Below, one piece after another: positions 35,101 to 44,007 of a stretch of DNA of 64,000 bases. The notes beneath the pieces are model-generated. The model worked only from the letters and a program-made list of their open reading frames with translations. It did no database searches and had not been told where the DNA came from. The position numbers and the translations under genes are program-made. Origin of the DNA: Candidatus Hydrogenedentota bacterium (GTDB lineage: Bacteria > Hydrogenedentota > Hydrogenedentia > Hydrogenedentales > JAEUWI01); NCBI GenBank assembly GCA_016182605.1, contig JACPGE010000016.1, positions 95,774 to 159,773 on the forward strand, given 5' to 3'. The number at the start of each line of letters is the position of its first letter. The first letter of the stretch is position 1.

Positions 35101-37140
35101 TCAGCCCTCGCCCTCCGCCCGGCGCTTCTCATAATCCGTGATGAGCTGCTGAGAAACGTTGTGCGGCGCTTCATCATAGTGGCTGAATCTAATCTCATAC
35201 GCGCCGCGCCCGTGCGTCATGCTGCGCAGGTCCGGCGAATACCGCAATATCTCCGATTCCGGCACGTGCGCACGAATGACCTGTCGCCCCGGACCCGCCG
35301 CGTCCATGCCGATTATCCGTCCGCGCCGGCTGTTCAGATCGCCCGTGATATCCCCCATGAACTCGTCGGGCACCGCGATCGCTATCTCCATGATCGGCTC
35401 CAGAATGCACGGATTCGCCTCCTGAATCGCCTTGCGGATGGCGATCGAGGCCGCAATCTTGAACGCCATTTCGGAGGAATCGACATTGTGATACGATCCG
35501 TAAAACAGCTCCACGCAAACGTCAATCACCGGATGACCCGAGATCACGCCCCGCGCAAGCGCATCCTGGCAGCCCTTGTCAATATGCGGTATATACTGCC
35601 GCGGCACAACGCCGCCAACGATGCTGTCGACAAATTCGTAGCCCGCGCCGCGCTCACGGGACTTCACCCGGATCTGCACGTCCCCATACTGCCCATGCCC
35701 CCCCGTCTGCTTCTTGTGCCGCCCCTGCACCTCCGCCGTGCCGCGGATCGCCTCGCGGTACCGCACCCGCGGCGTGCTCGTCTCCGTCTCCACTTTGTAG
35801 CGCCGCTTCATCCGCTCCACCAGCGTGTTCAAATGCACATCGCCCAGCCCCTGAATAATATGCTGCCCGGTCTCTTCGTCCCGGTAATGGCGGAAGGTGG
35901 GATCGTCGTCCGCGAGCCGGTGAAGCGCTTCCCCAAGCTTGTCTTCGTCTCCCTTGGACTTCGCGTGAATCGCAAAGCGCACCATCCCTTCGGGCAGCTC
36001 GATCCGCGGCAGCGCATGGCTCACGCCCGGAGCCGCAATCGTGTCGCCAAACCGGGTGTTCTTCAGCTTGGTCATCGCCGCAATGTCGCCCGGCCCAACT
36101 TCGTCTATCGACTGTTGCTCTTTGCCATTGAGCAGAAATATCTTGCCGGTGCGCTCTTTGACGCCCGCGGACACATTGTAAAATTCCGTGTCGGATTTCA
36201 GCGTTCCCGTCAGCACCTTGAACAGCGTGAGCTGGCCCACATACGGATCGACGATGGATCGAAACACCTGCCCGACAAACGGCTCGTCGCGGCTCACCTT
36301 GAGTTCGATCCCCTCCTGCGAACCATTGTAGACGATAACGTGCCGGTCCAGCGGACTGGGAAAAGAATCCGCCACCACATCGAGCAGCTCATCCACACCG
36401 AGAAACTTCGCCGCGCTGCCCGCGATGATGGGCATAATCTTGCCCGCCGTGATCCCGTCGTGAAGCCCCTGGTGAAACTCCTCCGGGCTAAGCACACCCG
36501 TTTCGAGATACTTCTCCATCAGCCTGTCGTCGGTCTCCGCCACCGCGTCCGTCATCGCCTCCTTGATCCGATCGATATCCCCCTTCAATACGCTCGTGTC
36601 GCCATCGAAAATATTCGCCACGCCCGTGAGGCCCTCGCCCTGGCCAATGGGAATCACAAGGGGCACACACTGCTTGCCATAAGTCTCCTGCAATTCACTG
36701 ACTATCTTGAAAAAATCCGTGTGATCGCGATCCAGCTTGTTCACAAAAAAAGCCCGGGGAACCCGGTACTTTTCCGCATACTTCCACGCATTGTCCGTGC
36801 CCGCCTGGATACCCGTCGTGGCATCGACCAAAATAACCATGCCATCCAGCAGGGGCGCCGTGGCCGCAAGTTCACCCACGAAATCGGCGTATCCCGGGTG
36901 ATCGATAAAATAAATGCGGTCGCCATGCCATTCCATGTGGCACAGCTTCAATATAATCGTGTGCTTGCTTTCGATCTCCTCGTCGAGATAATCACAGACC
37001 GTGTTCCCCTCTTCCACGGTGCCCAGGCGCTTCGTTACCCCGGCATCGTGTAGCAGATGCTCAATGAGGGTGGTCTTGCCTACCCCTCCATGTCCGGTCA
37101 CTCCCACATTGCGTTCTTTTTTCGGATCTACAGCTGTCAT
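35101..37140 (-). CDS. Elongation factor G paralogue (EF-G-like GTPase)
   Basis: A 679-residue translational GTPase with all EF-G domains. G1 is GHGGVGKTT (residues 16-24) and G4 is NKLD. Switch I lacks the RGITI motif (it reads EEIESKHTII) and switch II reads DHPGY (80-84), so Tyr84 replaces the catalytic His of the usual DTPGH. Domains IV-V are present (TGGHGQYGDVQI; KAIQEANPCILEPIMEIAI). These changes mark the EF-G-like subfamily and not the housekeeping translocase. The ATG at 37140 is preferred over an extension of 24 residues. No ribosomal genes adjoin it. Confidence 0.88.
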   Translation of the reverse strand: MTAVDPKKERNVGVTGHGGVGKTTLIEHLLHDAGVTKRLGTVEEGNTVCDYLDEEIESKHTIILKLCHMEWHGDRIYFIDHPGYADFVGELAATAPLLDGMVILVDATTGIQAGTDNAWKYAEKYRVPRAFFVNKLDRDHTDFFKIVSELQETYGKQCVPLVIPIGQGEGLTGVANIFDGDTSVLKGDIDRIKEAMTDAVAETDDRLMEKYLETGVLSPEEFHQGLHDGITAGKIMPIIAGSAAKFLGVDELLDVVADSFPSPLDRHVIVYNGSQEGIELKVSRDEPFVGQVFRSIVDPYVGQLTLFKVLTGTLKSDTEFYNVSAGVKERTGKIFLLNGKEQQSIDEVGPGDIAAMTKLKNTRFGDTIAAPGVSHALPRIELPEGMVRFAIHAKSKGDEDKLGEALHRLADDDPTFRHYRDEETGQHIIQGLGDVHLNTLVERMKRRYKVETETSTPRVRYREAIRGTAEVQGRHKKQTGGHGQYGDVQIRVKSRERGAGYEFVDSIVGGVVPRQYIPHIDKGCQDALARGVISGHPVIDVCVELFYGSYHNVDSSEMAFKIAASIAIRKAIQEANPCILEPIMEIAIAVPDEFMGDITGDLNSRRGRIIGMDAAGPGRQVIRAHVPESEILRYSPDLRSMTHGRGAYEIRFSHYDEAPHNVSQQLITDYEKRRAEGEG

Positions 37141-37486
37141 GACGGCGTCTCCCCAATGGTGTTTATCCGGCGGGTACCATGCCAATAGCCCAACGGCACA
37201 ATACCCGTGCATTTGAACTGTTCTGCCCGCACGGCCAGCGGCCTTGGGCAGGCGTCATCGCGGCGCGGAGCGAAACAGCCTCTAAGCAAACCGAAGGTGG
37301 TGTGCGGGGGCCACTGGGTGCCGGAGATGCGGCTGAGGGAGGGAGATAGACCGGCGCACAACCATGAGATTCAACTTTCTGGCAGGCCCGGATACTACTT
37401 TGTAGCCGTTTCGAGTATACTCCTTGAAAGGGCCCCCGACAAGTTTTCTGCGCCATTCCAGCAACTCCAGGAGATATCCCAAAAAG
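37141..37486. other. 346-bp divergent intergenic region
   Basis: The gap between the divergent EF-G-like and Memo genes. I see no supported gene, no strong promoter pair and no notable repeat. An AGGAG (37469) before the Memo ATG serves as its ribosome site at a long spacing. Confidence 0.4.
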
Positions 37487-38638
37487 ATGCCATACCTCCC
37501 GCTTCGCTTCTGCTGCGCGCTGCTCGCGCTCGCCCTGCTGCTGCCCGGATCCGCACACGCCACGGCCGAAGTCCACAAGGCCGTCGGAGCCGGACCCCTC
37601 TACCCAGACAAACCCGAAATGCTCCTCCAGGCACTCGACCGATTCTATGCCGGCGCCAACCCCGCACCGCCCCCGGGGCGCCTCTTCGCCATCGTCGCCC
37701 CCCACTCCGGCTACGGCCTCTCCGGCGCCATCGCCGCGCAAGCCTTCAAGTCCCTCACCCCGGGGCAATTCGACAAGGTCATCGTCCTGGGCCCATCGCA
37801 TTTCAGGAATATCGAAGGCTGCTCCATTCCCGCGGTAACCTTCTTCGAAACCCCCTTCGGCCTCGTTACCCTGCAAGAATCCATCATCCGCGAGTTGTGC
37901 TACTCCCCCATGATCACGATGCGCGGACTGCGCTACGAAGGCGGCTCAAGCCGGAAACAGTTGCACGAACAGGAATACTCCATCGAAATGGTGCTCCCCT
38001 TCCTTCAAGAGCGCCTCAGCCGTTTCACCCTCGTCCCCGTCCTCGTCGGCGAAATGAACGACACCAACGGCATGGTCGATCCCACCCGGGTCGAGGCAGT
38101 GGCCGACACGATCCGCGAAGTCCTCGATGAACGCACCCTCCTCGTGATCAGCACCGACTTCACCCACTACGGCCACGACTTCAGCTTCAAGCCGTTCGTG
38201 GACAATGCCGTCGAAAACATTCAGGCCCTCGACGATCGCGCGTACGGCCGCATCCTCGAAAAAGACTTCGACGGCTTCCTGCGCTTCCTCGAAAAAACCG
38301 GCGACCCCATCTGCGGCGCGGATGCCCTCCTCGTGCTACTCAAAATCCTCCCCAAGAACACCATTCCCATACTGCACGCAAGCGGCATCTCCATGGCGCA
38401 AACCGGCGACCCCAACCGCTCTGTCAGCTATGCCTCCTTCAGTTTCTACCTCCCCAATCAAGAAGGCGGCGATCCACAATCGAACGTCGTCCGTTCGCTC
38501 ACCCTGACGCCGGAGAAGCAGGAGTTCAAGGTCCTCGACGGCTCCGGTACAGTCGAGGGGGATCCCCTCCCCCCGCCGAACGAGACCCCTGCCCCCGCGC
38601 CATCCAATGCAGGCGGGCCAGAATCGAATGAGCCCTGA
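37487..38638 (+). CDS. Memo family protein with signal peptide (AmmeMemoRadiSam system protein B)
   Basis: A 383-residue protein of the Memo family, related to dioxygenase-like metal proteins. The conserved metal/active-site positions are visible: APHSGYGLSG, GPSHF, STDFTHYG and GDPICGADAL. Unlike typical cytoplasmic members it begins with a clear signal peptide (residues 2-25, LALALLLPGSAHA) and ends with an extra Pro-rich tail. It overlaps the AMMECR1 gene. In many genomes Memo, AMMECR1 and a radical-SAM protein form a three-part set of unknown function; the third is not here. Confidence 0.87.
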   Translation: MPYLPLRFCCALLALALLLPGSAHATAEVHKAVGAGPLYPDKPEMLLQALDRFYAGANPAPPPGRLFAIVAPHSGYGLSGAIAAQAFKSLTPGQFDKVIVLGPSHFRNIEGCSIPAVTFFETPFGLVTLQESIIRELCYSPMITMRGLRYEGGSSRKQLHEQEYSIEMVLPFLQERLSRFTLVPVLVGEMNDTNGMVDPTRVEAVADTIREVLDERTLLVISTDFTHYGHDFSFKPFVDNAVENIQALDDRAYGRILEKDFDGFLRFLEKTGDPICGADALLVLLKILPKNTIPILHASGISMAQTGDPNRSVSYASFSFYLPNQEGGDPQSNVVRSLTLTPEKQEFKVLDGSGTVEGDPLPPPNETPAPAPSNAGGPESNEP

Positions 38639-39224
38639 AACGCCCCCCTACCTCAACCCCACCGACGAGGACATGCTGCTCGCGATCGCGCGCAAGAGCC
38701 TCCTGCGCTACCTCGAATCCCAGGAACGCCTGGACATCGAGTCCTTCCCCCTCCCGGATCGGCTTCGCGAACCCATGGGCGCCTTCGTAACCCTTCACGG
38801 CCCTGCCGGCTTGCGCGGCTGCATCGGCAGCACCATGGCCGAGCATCCCCTCGCGGAATCCGTCCGCAACAGCGCCATTAACGCCGGCACACGCGACCCG
38901 CGATTCGACCCCGTGCGCCTGGAAGAACTCCCCACCCTCAAGATCGAGATCTCCGCCCTCCTCCCCGGCGACACCCCCACATCCCCCTTCATCCTCCTGT
39001 CCTCCATCGACGCCATCCTCCTCGGGCGCGACGGCCTATGCCTGCGCCACGAACTCAGTGGCCGCTCCGGTCTCCTGCTCCCCCAGGTCCCCCTCGAGCA
39101 CAACATGGACCGCGATCAATTCCTCGATGCCCTCTGCCGCAAAGCCGGCGCCCCACCCAACGCCTGGAAGCTCCCCGGCTACCGCCTATACCGCTTCACC
39201 GCCCAAGTCTTCGGGGAAAAGTAA
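38628..39224 (+). CDS. AMMECR1 domain protein (AmmeMemoRadiSam system protein A)
   Basis: A 198-residue AMMECR1 protein. The signature LRGCIGSTMAEHPLAESVRNSAINAGTRDPRF is intact at about residues 60-92, and the C-terminal LPGYRLYRFTAQVF matches the family end. ATG 38628 overlaps the Memo stop; an ATG at 38607 would add seven residues. It has no signal peptide, in contrast to its Memo partner. Biochemical function is unknown. Confidence 0.87.
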   Translation: MSPETPPYLNPTDEDMLLAIARKSLLRYLESQERLDIESFPLPDRLREPMGAFVTLHGPAGLRGCIGSTMAEHPLAESVRNSAINAGTRDPRFDPVRLEELPTLKIEISALLPGDTPTSPFILLSSIDAILLGRDGLCLRHELSGRSGLLLPQVPLEHNMDRDQFLDALCRKAGAPPNAWKLPGYRLYRFTAQVFGEK

Positions 39225-39293
39225 TCCCGTAGCCCCCCCCCAGAGTGAACATCGAGCTTCCTCCTCGCCTCGAAACGCTCCATCCACCTCAAC

Positions 39294-39428
39294 CCGTCCA
39301 ACCCGTCCATCGCCTCCATCCCGTCCATCGCCTCCATCCCGCCCATCCCGCCCATCCCCTCCATCCCCTCCAACCCCTCCATCTCGTCCATCTCGTCCAT
39401 CTCGTCCATCCCGTCCATCCCGTCCATC
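39294..39428 (+). repeat. 15 x 9-bp tandem repeat (minisatellite)
   Basis: Fifteen head-to-tail 9-bp units with consensus CCGTCCATC and variants at positions 1, 3 and 8 (for example GCCTCCATC, TCGTCCATC, CCCTCCAAC). The array is exactly 135 bp. On the opposite strand it reads as Met-Asp/Glu-Gly/Glu triplets, but no gene start or conserved protein supports coding. Confidence 0.9.
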
Positions 39429-39444
39429 CCGGTCCTACGCTCCC

Positions 39445-39544
39445 GACCCCGAAGGGGTCAAAGAGGGTAGCCGGGGGTTGAGGGAGCCTGAGCGACCGAC
39501 ACCCCCGGAATAAGTCGCAATTCCTATGGACCCTGAAGGGGTCC
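39445..39544. repeat. Pair of related short hairpins
   Basis: GACCCC-GAA-GGGGTC (39445-39459) and GGACCC-TGAAG-GGGTCC (39528-39544) share the core GACCCYGAAGGGGTC. Neither is followed by a T-run. They bracket a 68-bp stretch rich in CCCCGG and GGGGG, and resemble short palindromic intergenic repeats. Confidence 0.6.
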
Positions 39545-39664
39545 CAGAAAACTGAACCGAACTGTGCACGCCCATCCTCTGTGCCATCCTCCTGAATGGC
39601 TCGGACGGCAATCAGATACTTATCGCTATTTTATTTATTATCATACGATTTGTCTTGAAAATAC

Positions 39665-39950
39665 CCCTCGTTTCGCACGCCCCCCTCGTCTCGCAACGCC
39701 ATTCCCACTCCTCATTCGTGTGCATCGGTGCTCATTCGTGGTTTTAATCTTCCCAACGCCTCTCCCGGGCAGTGGCAACCTGCGTCCTCACGCCCACCCT
39801 CGTTTCGCAGTTTCCCACGCCCTCACTCACCCCTAAAGCCTCGGCCCGCACCGCGCCTGCACCCTCGTTTCGCCTGTGCCCCTCCCCCTGCCCATCCGTG
39901 TGCATCGGTGTCCATCCGTGCTTGCTTCCCCCCAGACCCCTCGTCTCGCA
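39665..39950 (+). repeat. Five copies of a 13-bp motif with two 33-bp repeats
   Basis: CCCTCGTYTCGCA occurs at 39665-39677, 39683-39695, 39797-39809, 39862-39874 (last base C) and 39938-39950, all in the same orientation. Between them, 39712-39744 and 39892-39924 share the pattern ATTCGTG/ATCCGTG-TGCATCGGTG-CATYCGTG. The arrangement is regular but the spacings are not equal, so it is not a CRISPR array. Confidence 0.75.
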
Positions 39951-40052
39951 CGACCTCGCCGCTCCAAAAGACTACCCACCGTATGCAACGCCGCGCCATA
40001 CCTACCAGGAAGTCCGTCCTCCCACGATCCCTCCCCCCACGAAAACTTTTTC

Positions 40053-40081
40053 TTGACACCTGAATAAATCTTCAGTATAGT
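40053..40081 (+). promoter_or_regulatory. Near-consensus sigma-70 promoter of helicase gene
   Basis: TTGACA (40053-40058), a 17-bp spacer and TATAGT (40076-40081). Predicted start is near 40088, giving a leader of about 75 nt before the ATG at 40163. It is one of the two best housekeeping promoters in the window. Confidence 0.8.
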
Positions 40082-40162
40082 GCCCTTTGTGTTCGCGCGC
40101 GCCAGACGCCTTACTTGGGAAAAGGCACCGGCACGGCGATCCCTTACCGGAAAGGTTAGCCC

Positions 40163-42778
40163 ATGAAGATGCAGGCCTTGCTGCGGTATGACATACCGCC
40201 GGAAATTCTGGTGTTGTGGCAACGGTGCGAAAGCCCCACCCTCTTGCCCTTGCAGGAGCGGGCAGTGAAAGAACACGGCCTCTTCGACGGGGGCAACCTC
40301 CTCATCCAGGCACCCACCAGCTCCGGGAAAACCTTCATCGGAGAGATGGCCGCCATTCAGACCGCCCTGCGGCGCAAGAAGGTGGTCTACCTCGTGCCCT
40401 TGAAAGCCCTGGCCGAGGAGAAGTTCCGCGACTTCAACGAGAAGTACACCGAGTACGGACTCAAAGTAATTATCTCCACGCGCGATCACCGCCAGTTCGA
40501 TCAGGATTTCGAGAGCGGAGCCTTCTCCATGGCCATCGTGGTCTACGAAAAACTCGCGCAACTGCTGGTGCGCCGGCCGGAACGCCTGGAAGACATCGAT
40601 CTGGTCATTGCGGATGAACTGGAGATTCTCTCCGATCCCGAGCGCGGCGCCATGGCGGAGATCCTCTTCACCCGGCTGCTGCGCGCCCAGACCCGCATCA
40701 TCGGGCTCTCCGCCGTCATCGGCGGAGCAGACGAACTCGCGGAATGGCTCCAGGCAGAATGGGTGCGCTACGACCGGCGGCCCGTGGAGCTGCGCTTCGG
40801 CGTCCTGCACGAAGGCCGCTTCCGCTACCGCACCTACAATGAATCGGGCGAGGGCGAAGAAAGCCTCGTGGATGCGGACAGCGATTCCCCTTGGGAGCAC
40901 CTTGTGGAAAACGTCTGCGCCTTCGCGGACCGGGGCGAGCCCTGCATGATCTTCGTTAAGAGCAAGCATGAGGCGCGGCGGGGCGCGGAGTTGCTCGCCG
41001 CCCGGCTGGAACTCCTGCCCGCTTCGGAAAGCATCGAGGCCCTTCAGGCCCTGGAGCCCACCCATTGCCGCGAGGCGCTCTTGCAGACCATGGCCCACGG
41101 GGTCGCCTTTCACAGTGCGGACCTGCGGCCCGAAGAGCGCGCCCTGGTGGAACAGGCCTACCGGCGCGGCGAAGTCGGCGTCATGGTCTCCACGAGCACC
41201 CTCGCGGTCGGCCTCAACCTCCCCGCGCAAAACGTCTTCCTCAATACCGACAAGTGGCGCTACGACACCCGCCTGGGCATCCCCTGGAAAACCGCCATCC
41301 AACACACCGAGTACGAGAATATGGGCGGGCGCGCTGGACGCTACGGCGCCGGCCACCCTTTTGGCCGCTCCATCCTCGTGGCAACCACCCCCTTCGACCA
41401 GGAAACCCTCTGGCGGCGTTACGTCGAGGGGGAACGGGAACGCATCCAGCCGCAGCTCGACAAGGAACCCCTGGAAAACCACATCCTCGGGCTCGTCGCC
41501 AGCCGCACCTGCTGCACCGTGAACGAACTCCAGCACTTCCTCGAGTGCACCCTCACCGGGAAATGGCAATGGCAGCGGCTCTACACGCTGGATGAAGTGG
41601 CGTTTCGCATCCGCGCCGCCATCAACCGCTGCATCGATGCGGGCATGATCGGCCAGCACCCCGCCACCGCCGAACTCAGAACCACGCCCCTCGGACAAAC
41701 CGTCGCGGCCAAGGGCATCTCGGTGCTCACCGCTAAGGAACTGGAACACTGGATCGGCGAATCGGAACTGCGCAACTGGCATCCCCTCGAACTCATCTAC
41801 GCCGCGGCCTCCGCGCCCGACGCCCAATTGTTCCAGGTGATGCTCACCGCAAAGGAATACGACCACGCAGACTACACCGGCCAGCTCAAACTCCGTCTGC
41901 GCGACGAACCCGGCCAGGCGGACATCGCCGTAAACCGCCTCCGGAACACCAGCATGACGCCCTTCTTCGAAGAAGTGCGTTCCATCAAGGTCGCCCTCTT
42001 CCTCCACGACTGGATTGAGCACCACCCGCTCTTTGAATTGGAAGAGCGCTATCACACCACGGCCGGCCAGGTGCATTCCGCCGCGGAACAGGTCGCCTGG
42101 CTCATCGATGCCGCGGCGGCATTGGCCGAAGCCTTGGGCGGTGCGGAGGACTTCGTCCAACGCATTCAATCGCTCAGCGCCTGCGTCCAGCGCGGCGTCG
42201 GCGAAGAGTTGCTGCCCCTCGCCAAGCTCAATCTCGAAGGAGTGAATCGTTCATCGTTTCTGGATCTTTACGGGCAGGGACTGCATACCGCGCAAGCGCT
42301 CGCGGCCTGTTCTGAATCCACCCTGGAATCCGTGCTGCCTCCCGTTGCGGCAGAGCAAGTCCGCCTCTGGGCACGGGCGCACACCGATGCAACCGTGATC
42401 GCCGCGCTGGCCGCCCCAAACCACAACCCGGCCCCCGTGCTGGTCGTCGATGACCGCCACCCCGGAAAGATCACCCTCGACGGACGCGAGGTTTCGTTGC
42501 AGGAAAAGCAGTACCGGCTCATTCGCGTGCTCGCCGCGGCGCCCGGACAGTGCGTGCCCTATGACGACATCTACGAAGCCGTATGGGGAAGCACCATCGT
42601 GGAAAGTGGTCAGATGCATTTTCAGAAGCGCAAATTGCTCGGCCAGATCACCGGATGCCGGCCGGAGCGCGCCGATCTGATCACCACCACGCCCAAACGC
42701 GGCTTCGTCCTCAATCTCTACCCCAGCGAGGTGCGCCTCACCATCCGTGAACCCGAGTCCATGGCACGTTCGGCATGA
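40163..42778 (+). CDS. Ski2/Hel308-like helicase fused to PhoB-type winged helix
   Basis: An 871-residue superfamily-2 helicase. Motif I is APTSSGKT (50-57), motif Ia VYLVPLKALAEE, motif II DELE near 150, motif III GLSAVIG, motif V STSTLAVGLNLPA, and motif VI ENMGGRAGRYG. The layout resembles Hel308/Ski2 enzymes of archaea, with motif II DELE instead of DEVH/DEIH. After a helical region the C-terminus (about 765-860) is a PhoB/OmpR-type winged helix: VSLQEKQYRLIRVLAAAPGQ, YDDIYEAVWG and TTTPKRGFVLNL. I know of no standard family with this fusion. It is preceded by a strong promoter and repeat-rich DNA and has no operon partner. DNA repair, defence or transcription-linked roles are all possible. 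Confidence 0.85.
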   Translation: MKMQALLRYDIPPEILVLWQRCESPTLLPLQERAVKEHGLFDGGNLLIQAPTSSGKTFIGEMAAIQTALRRKKVVYLVPLKALAEEKFRDFNEKYTEYGLKVIISTRDHRQFDQDFESGAFSMAIVVYEKLAQLLVRRPERLEDIDLVIADELEILSDPERGAMAEILFTRLLRAQTRIIGLSAVIGGADELAEWLQAEWVRYDRRPVELRFGVLHEGRFRYRTYNESGEGEESLVDADSDSPWEHLVENVCAFADRGEPCMIFVKSKHEARRGAELLAARLELLPASESIEALQALEPTHCREALLQTMAHGVAFHSADLRPEERALVEQAYRRGEVGVMVSTSTLAVGLNLPAQNVFLNTDKWRYDTRLGIPWKTAIQHTEYENMGGRAGRYGAGHPFGRSILVATTPFDQETLWRRYVEGERERIQPQLDKEPLENHILGLVASRTCCTVNELQHFLECTLTGKWQWQRLYTLDEVAFRIRAAINRCIDAGMIGQHPATAELRTTPLGQTVAAKGISVLTAKELEHWIGESELRNWHPLELIYAAASAPDAQLFQVMLTAKEYDHADYTGQLKLRLRDEPGQADIAVNRLRNTSMTPFFEEVRSIKVALFLHDWIEHHPLFELEERYHTTAGQVHSAAEQVAWLIDAAAALAEALGGAEDFVQRIQSLSACVQRGVGEELLPLAKLNLEGVNRSSFLDLYGQGLHTAQALAACSESTLESVLPPVAAEQVRLWARAHTDATVIAALAAPNHNPAPVLVVDDRHPGKITLDGREVSLQEKQYRLIRVLAAAPGQCVPYDDIYEAVWGSTIVESGQMHFQKRKLLGQITGCRPERADLITTTPKRGFVLNLYPSEVRLTIREPESMARSA

Positions 42779-42854
42779 AGCGTGCCGGAGGACGCCCCCC
42801 TACAGGCAGCGACTCCCGGTCCCGGGCGGTGCACCGCAAGCAGCGGCGGCGCGC

Positions 42855-42875
42855 CCCCGGGATCGGGGTTTCTTC
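42855..42875 (+). terminator. Possible weak terminator after helicase gene
   Basis: A 5-bp stem CCCCG/CGGGG with loop GGAT is followed by TTTCTTC, 77 nt past the helicase stop and just before the end of the convergent DUF4432 gene. Confidence 0.4.
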
Positions 42876-42879
42876 AAAC

Positions 42880-44007
42880 TCAGGGCTTCGGCACAAACTT
42901 CAAACAGGAATCCACAAACCTCGGGGTCGCGCCGCCCGAGACCTTTTCGATCGCCTTCAGTTCTTCTGCCGTGGCGATCGGGCCAAACTCCAAATCCACA
43001 CACCGCACCTCGCCCGGTTTCAGCACGTGAAGCAGCCCGTTATCTTCGTCCACCTGGCGGCCCGTAACACCGCAGTTGCAGGGCTCCAGGCCCACCACGT
43101 AATCCTGCTCGCCCATCATCTTCCACTGCGTGAAACGCGGAAGCTGATTCGTGTTGTACTTCACATACACGCCAAAGCCTTCGCCGTCCCCAAACCGATC
43201 GTTGACGATCGCGGTTACCACCGTGCCATCCTTCGCCGGCTTCATGTCGTGGTAATAACACTTCTCGTCGATCCCATGGGCCGGCGCATCGAGCTGGTTC
43301 CAGCGCGCCTGATCCTGCTTCGCAAAATCCCCGATCGGCGCTATGTGCCGGCTCGGCGCAAGCACCCGCGATCCCGCCTCCACCGCGGGCCAGCCCACGT
43401 TGCAGTGATACAGCACCATGAAGGGTGTGTCATTGAAACCGTCATTCCGTATTTCGTCGTGTATCCAGAATCGCTTCTCCCCAAGCTTCGTCGATACCGT
43501 CCGCGTGAGCGAAAGCTTCTCCGAAAAAAGCGCCGTCTCCCGCATCTCCCCCTTCACCGAAAGCACGTACTCCTCCTGATCCCACTCCTGGCGCACCTGA
43601 AGGTTCCGCGCCGGCGCATGGCTGATCCGCCCGTGCAGGCCCCGCCCGCTCACCGCACTGTCCGGCGCGGGACCGCCCACATTGGTCAATCCACAGGTCG
43701 TAAGCATCCCGCCAAAGTAGCTGCGCAGCCACCGGATGCCCTCCGCCTCAAAATACTGCGGCGCCACATCCCCCGTCGTGGATCGCCAGCCCATGGCCCG
43801 GCCGCAATAACTCGCGCTGGGTATGTCCATCCCACGGTCAAGCAGCACCGTAAATTCCAGACCGGTCCCCGTTTTGAACTGGGCCGCTCGGACAGGGCGT
43901 TCGTTCCCGTCGTCAAGTTGCACAATTCGTACTCCGGCAACCTGATCCATGTTGCCAATGCGCTTGCGTAACTGCGTCTGCCCAAGCGTTTTATTGTAAA
44001 TCTTCAT
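42880..44007 (-). CDS. DUF4432 / aldose-1-epimerase-like protein
   Basis: A 375-residue galactose-mutarotase-fold protein of the DUF4432 group. Typical segments are TVLLDRGMDIPSASYCGRAMGW, GGMLTTCGLTNVGGPA, LHGRISHAPA and VGLEPCNCGVTGR. GGAGAGGAAACG precedes the ATG. Members probably bind or epimerise sugars, but substrates are largely unknown. It is a single gene convergent with the helicase. Confidence 0.85.
   Translation of the reverse strand: MKIYNKTLGQTQLRKRIGNMDQVAGVRIVQLDDGNERPVRAAQFKTGTGLEFTVLLDRGMDIPSASYCGRAMGWRSTTGDVAPQYFEAEGIRWLRSYFGGMLTTCGLTNVGGPAPDSAVSGRGLHGRISHAPARNLQVRQEWDQEEYVLSVKGEMRETALFSEKLSLTRTVSTKLGEKRFWIHDEIRNDGFNDTPFMVLYHCNVGWPAVEAGSRVLAPSRHIAPIGDFAKQDQARWNQLDAPAHGIDEKCYYHDMKPAKDGTVVTAIVNDRFGDGEGFGVYVKYNTNQLPRFTQWKMMGEQDYVVGLEPCNCGVTGRQVDEDNGLLHVLKPGEVRCVDLEFGPIATAEELKAIEKVSGGATPRFVDSCLKFVPKP

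Larger units (their letters stand above)
39225..40162. other. 938-bp repeat-rich intergenic region
   Basis: There is no credible coding sequence. It holds a 15-unit 9-bp tandem array, two similar hairpins, five copies of a 13-bp motif, two copies of a 33-bp sequence, and a promoter near its right end, each listed separately. It has long pyrimidine-rich stretches on the plus strand. Confidence 0.7.

Noticed and set aside
35095..37053. A 652-codon plus-strand open frame opposite the EF-G paralogue
   Set aside because: Composition is Arg/His/Leu-rich without motifs, typical of an antisense shadow.
39179..39427. A minus-strand frame encoding Met-Asp/Glu-Gly repeats
   Set aside because: It is the translation of the 9-bp minisatellite; there is no ribosome site or conserved part.
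39294..39950. Possible CRISPR array
   Set aside because: The 9-bp units are contiguous without spacers, the 13-bp motifs are too short and unevenly spaced, and no cas genes are present.
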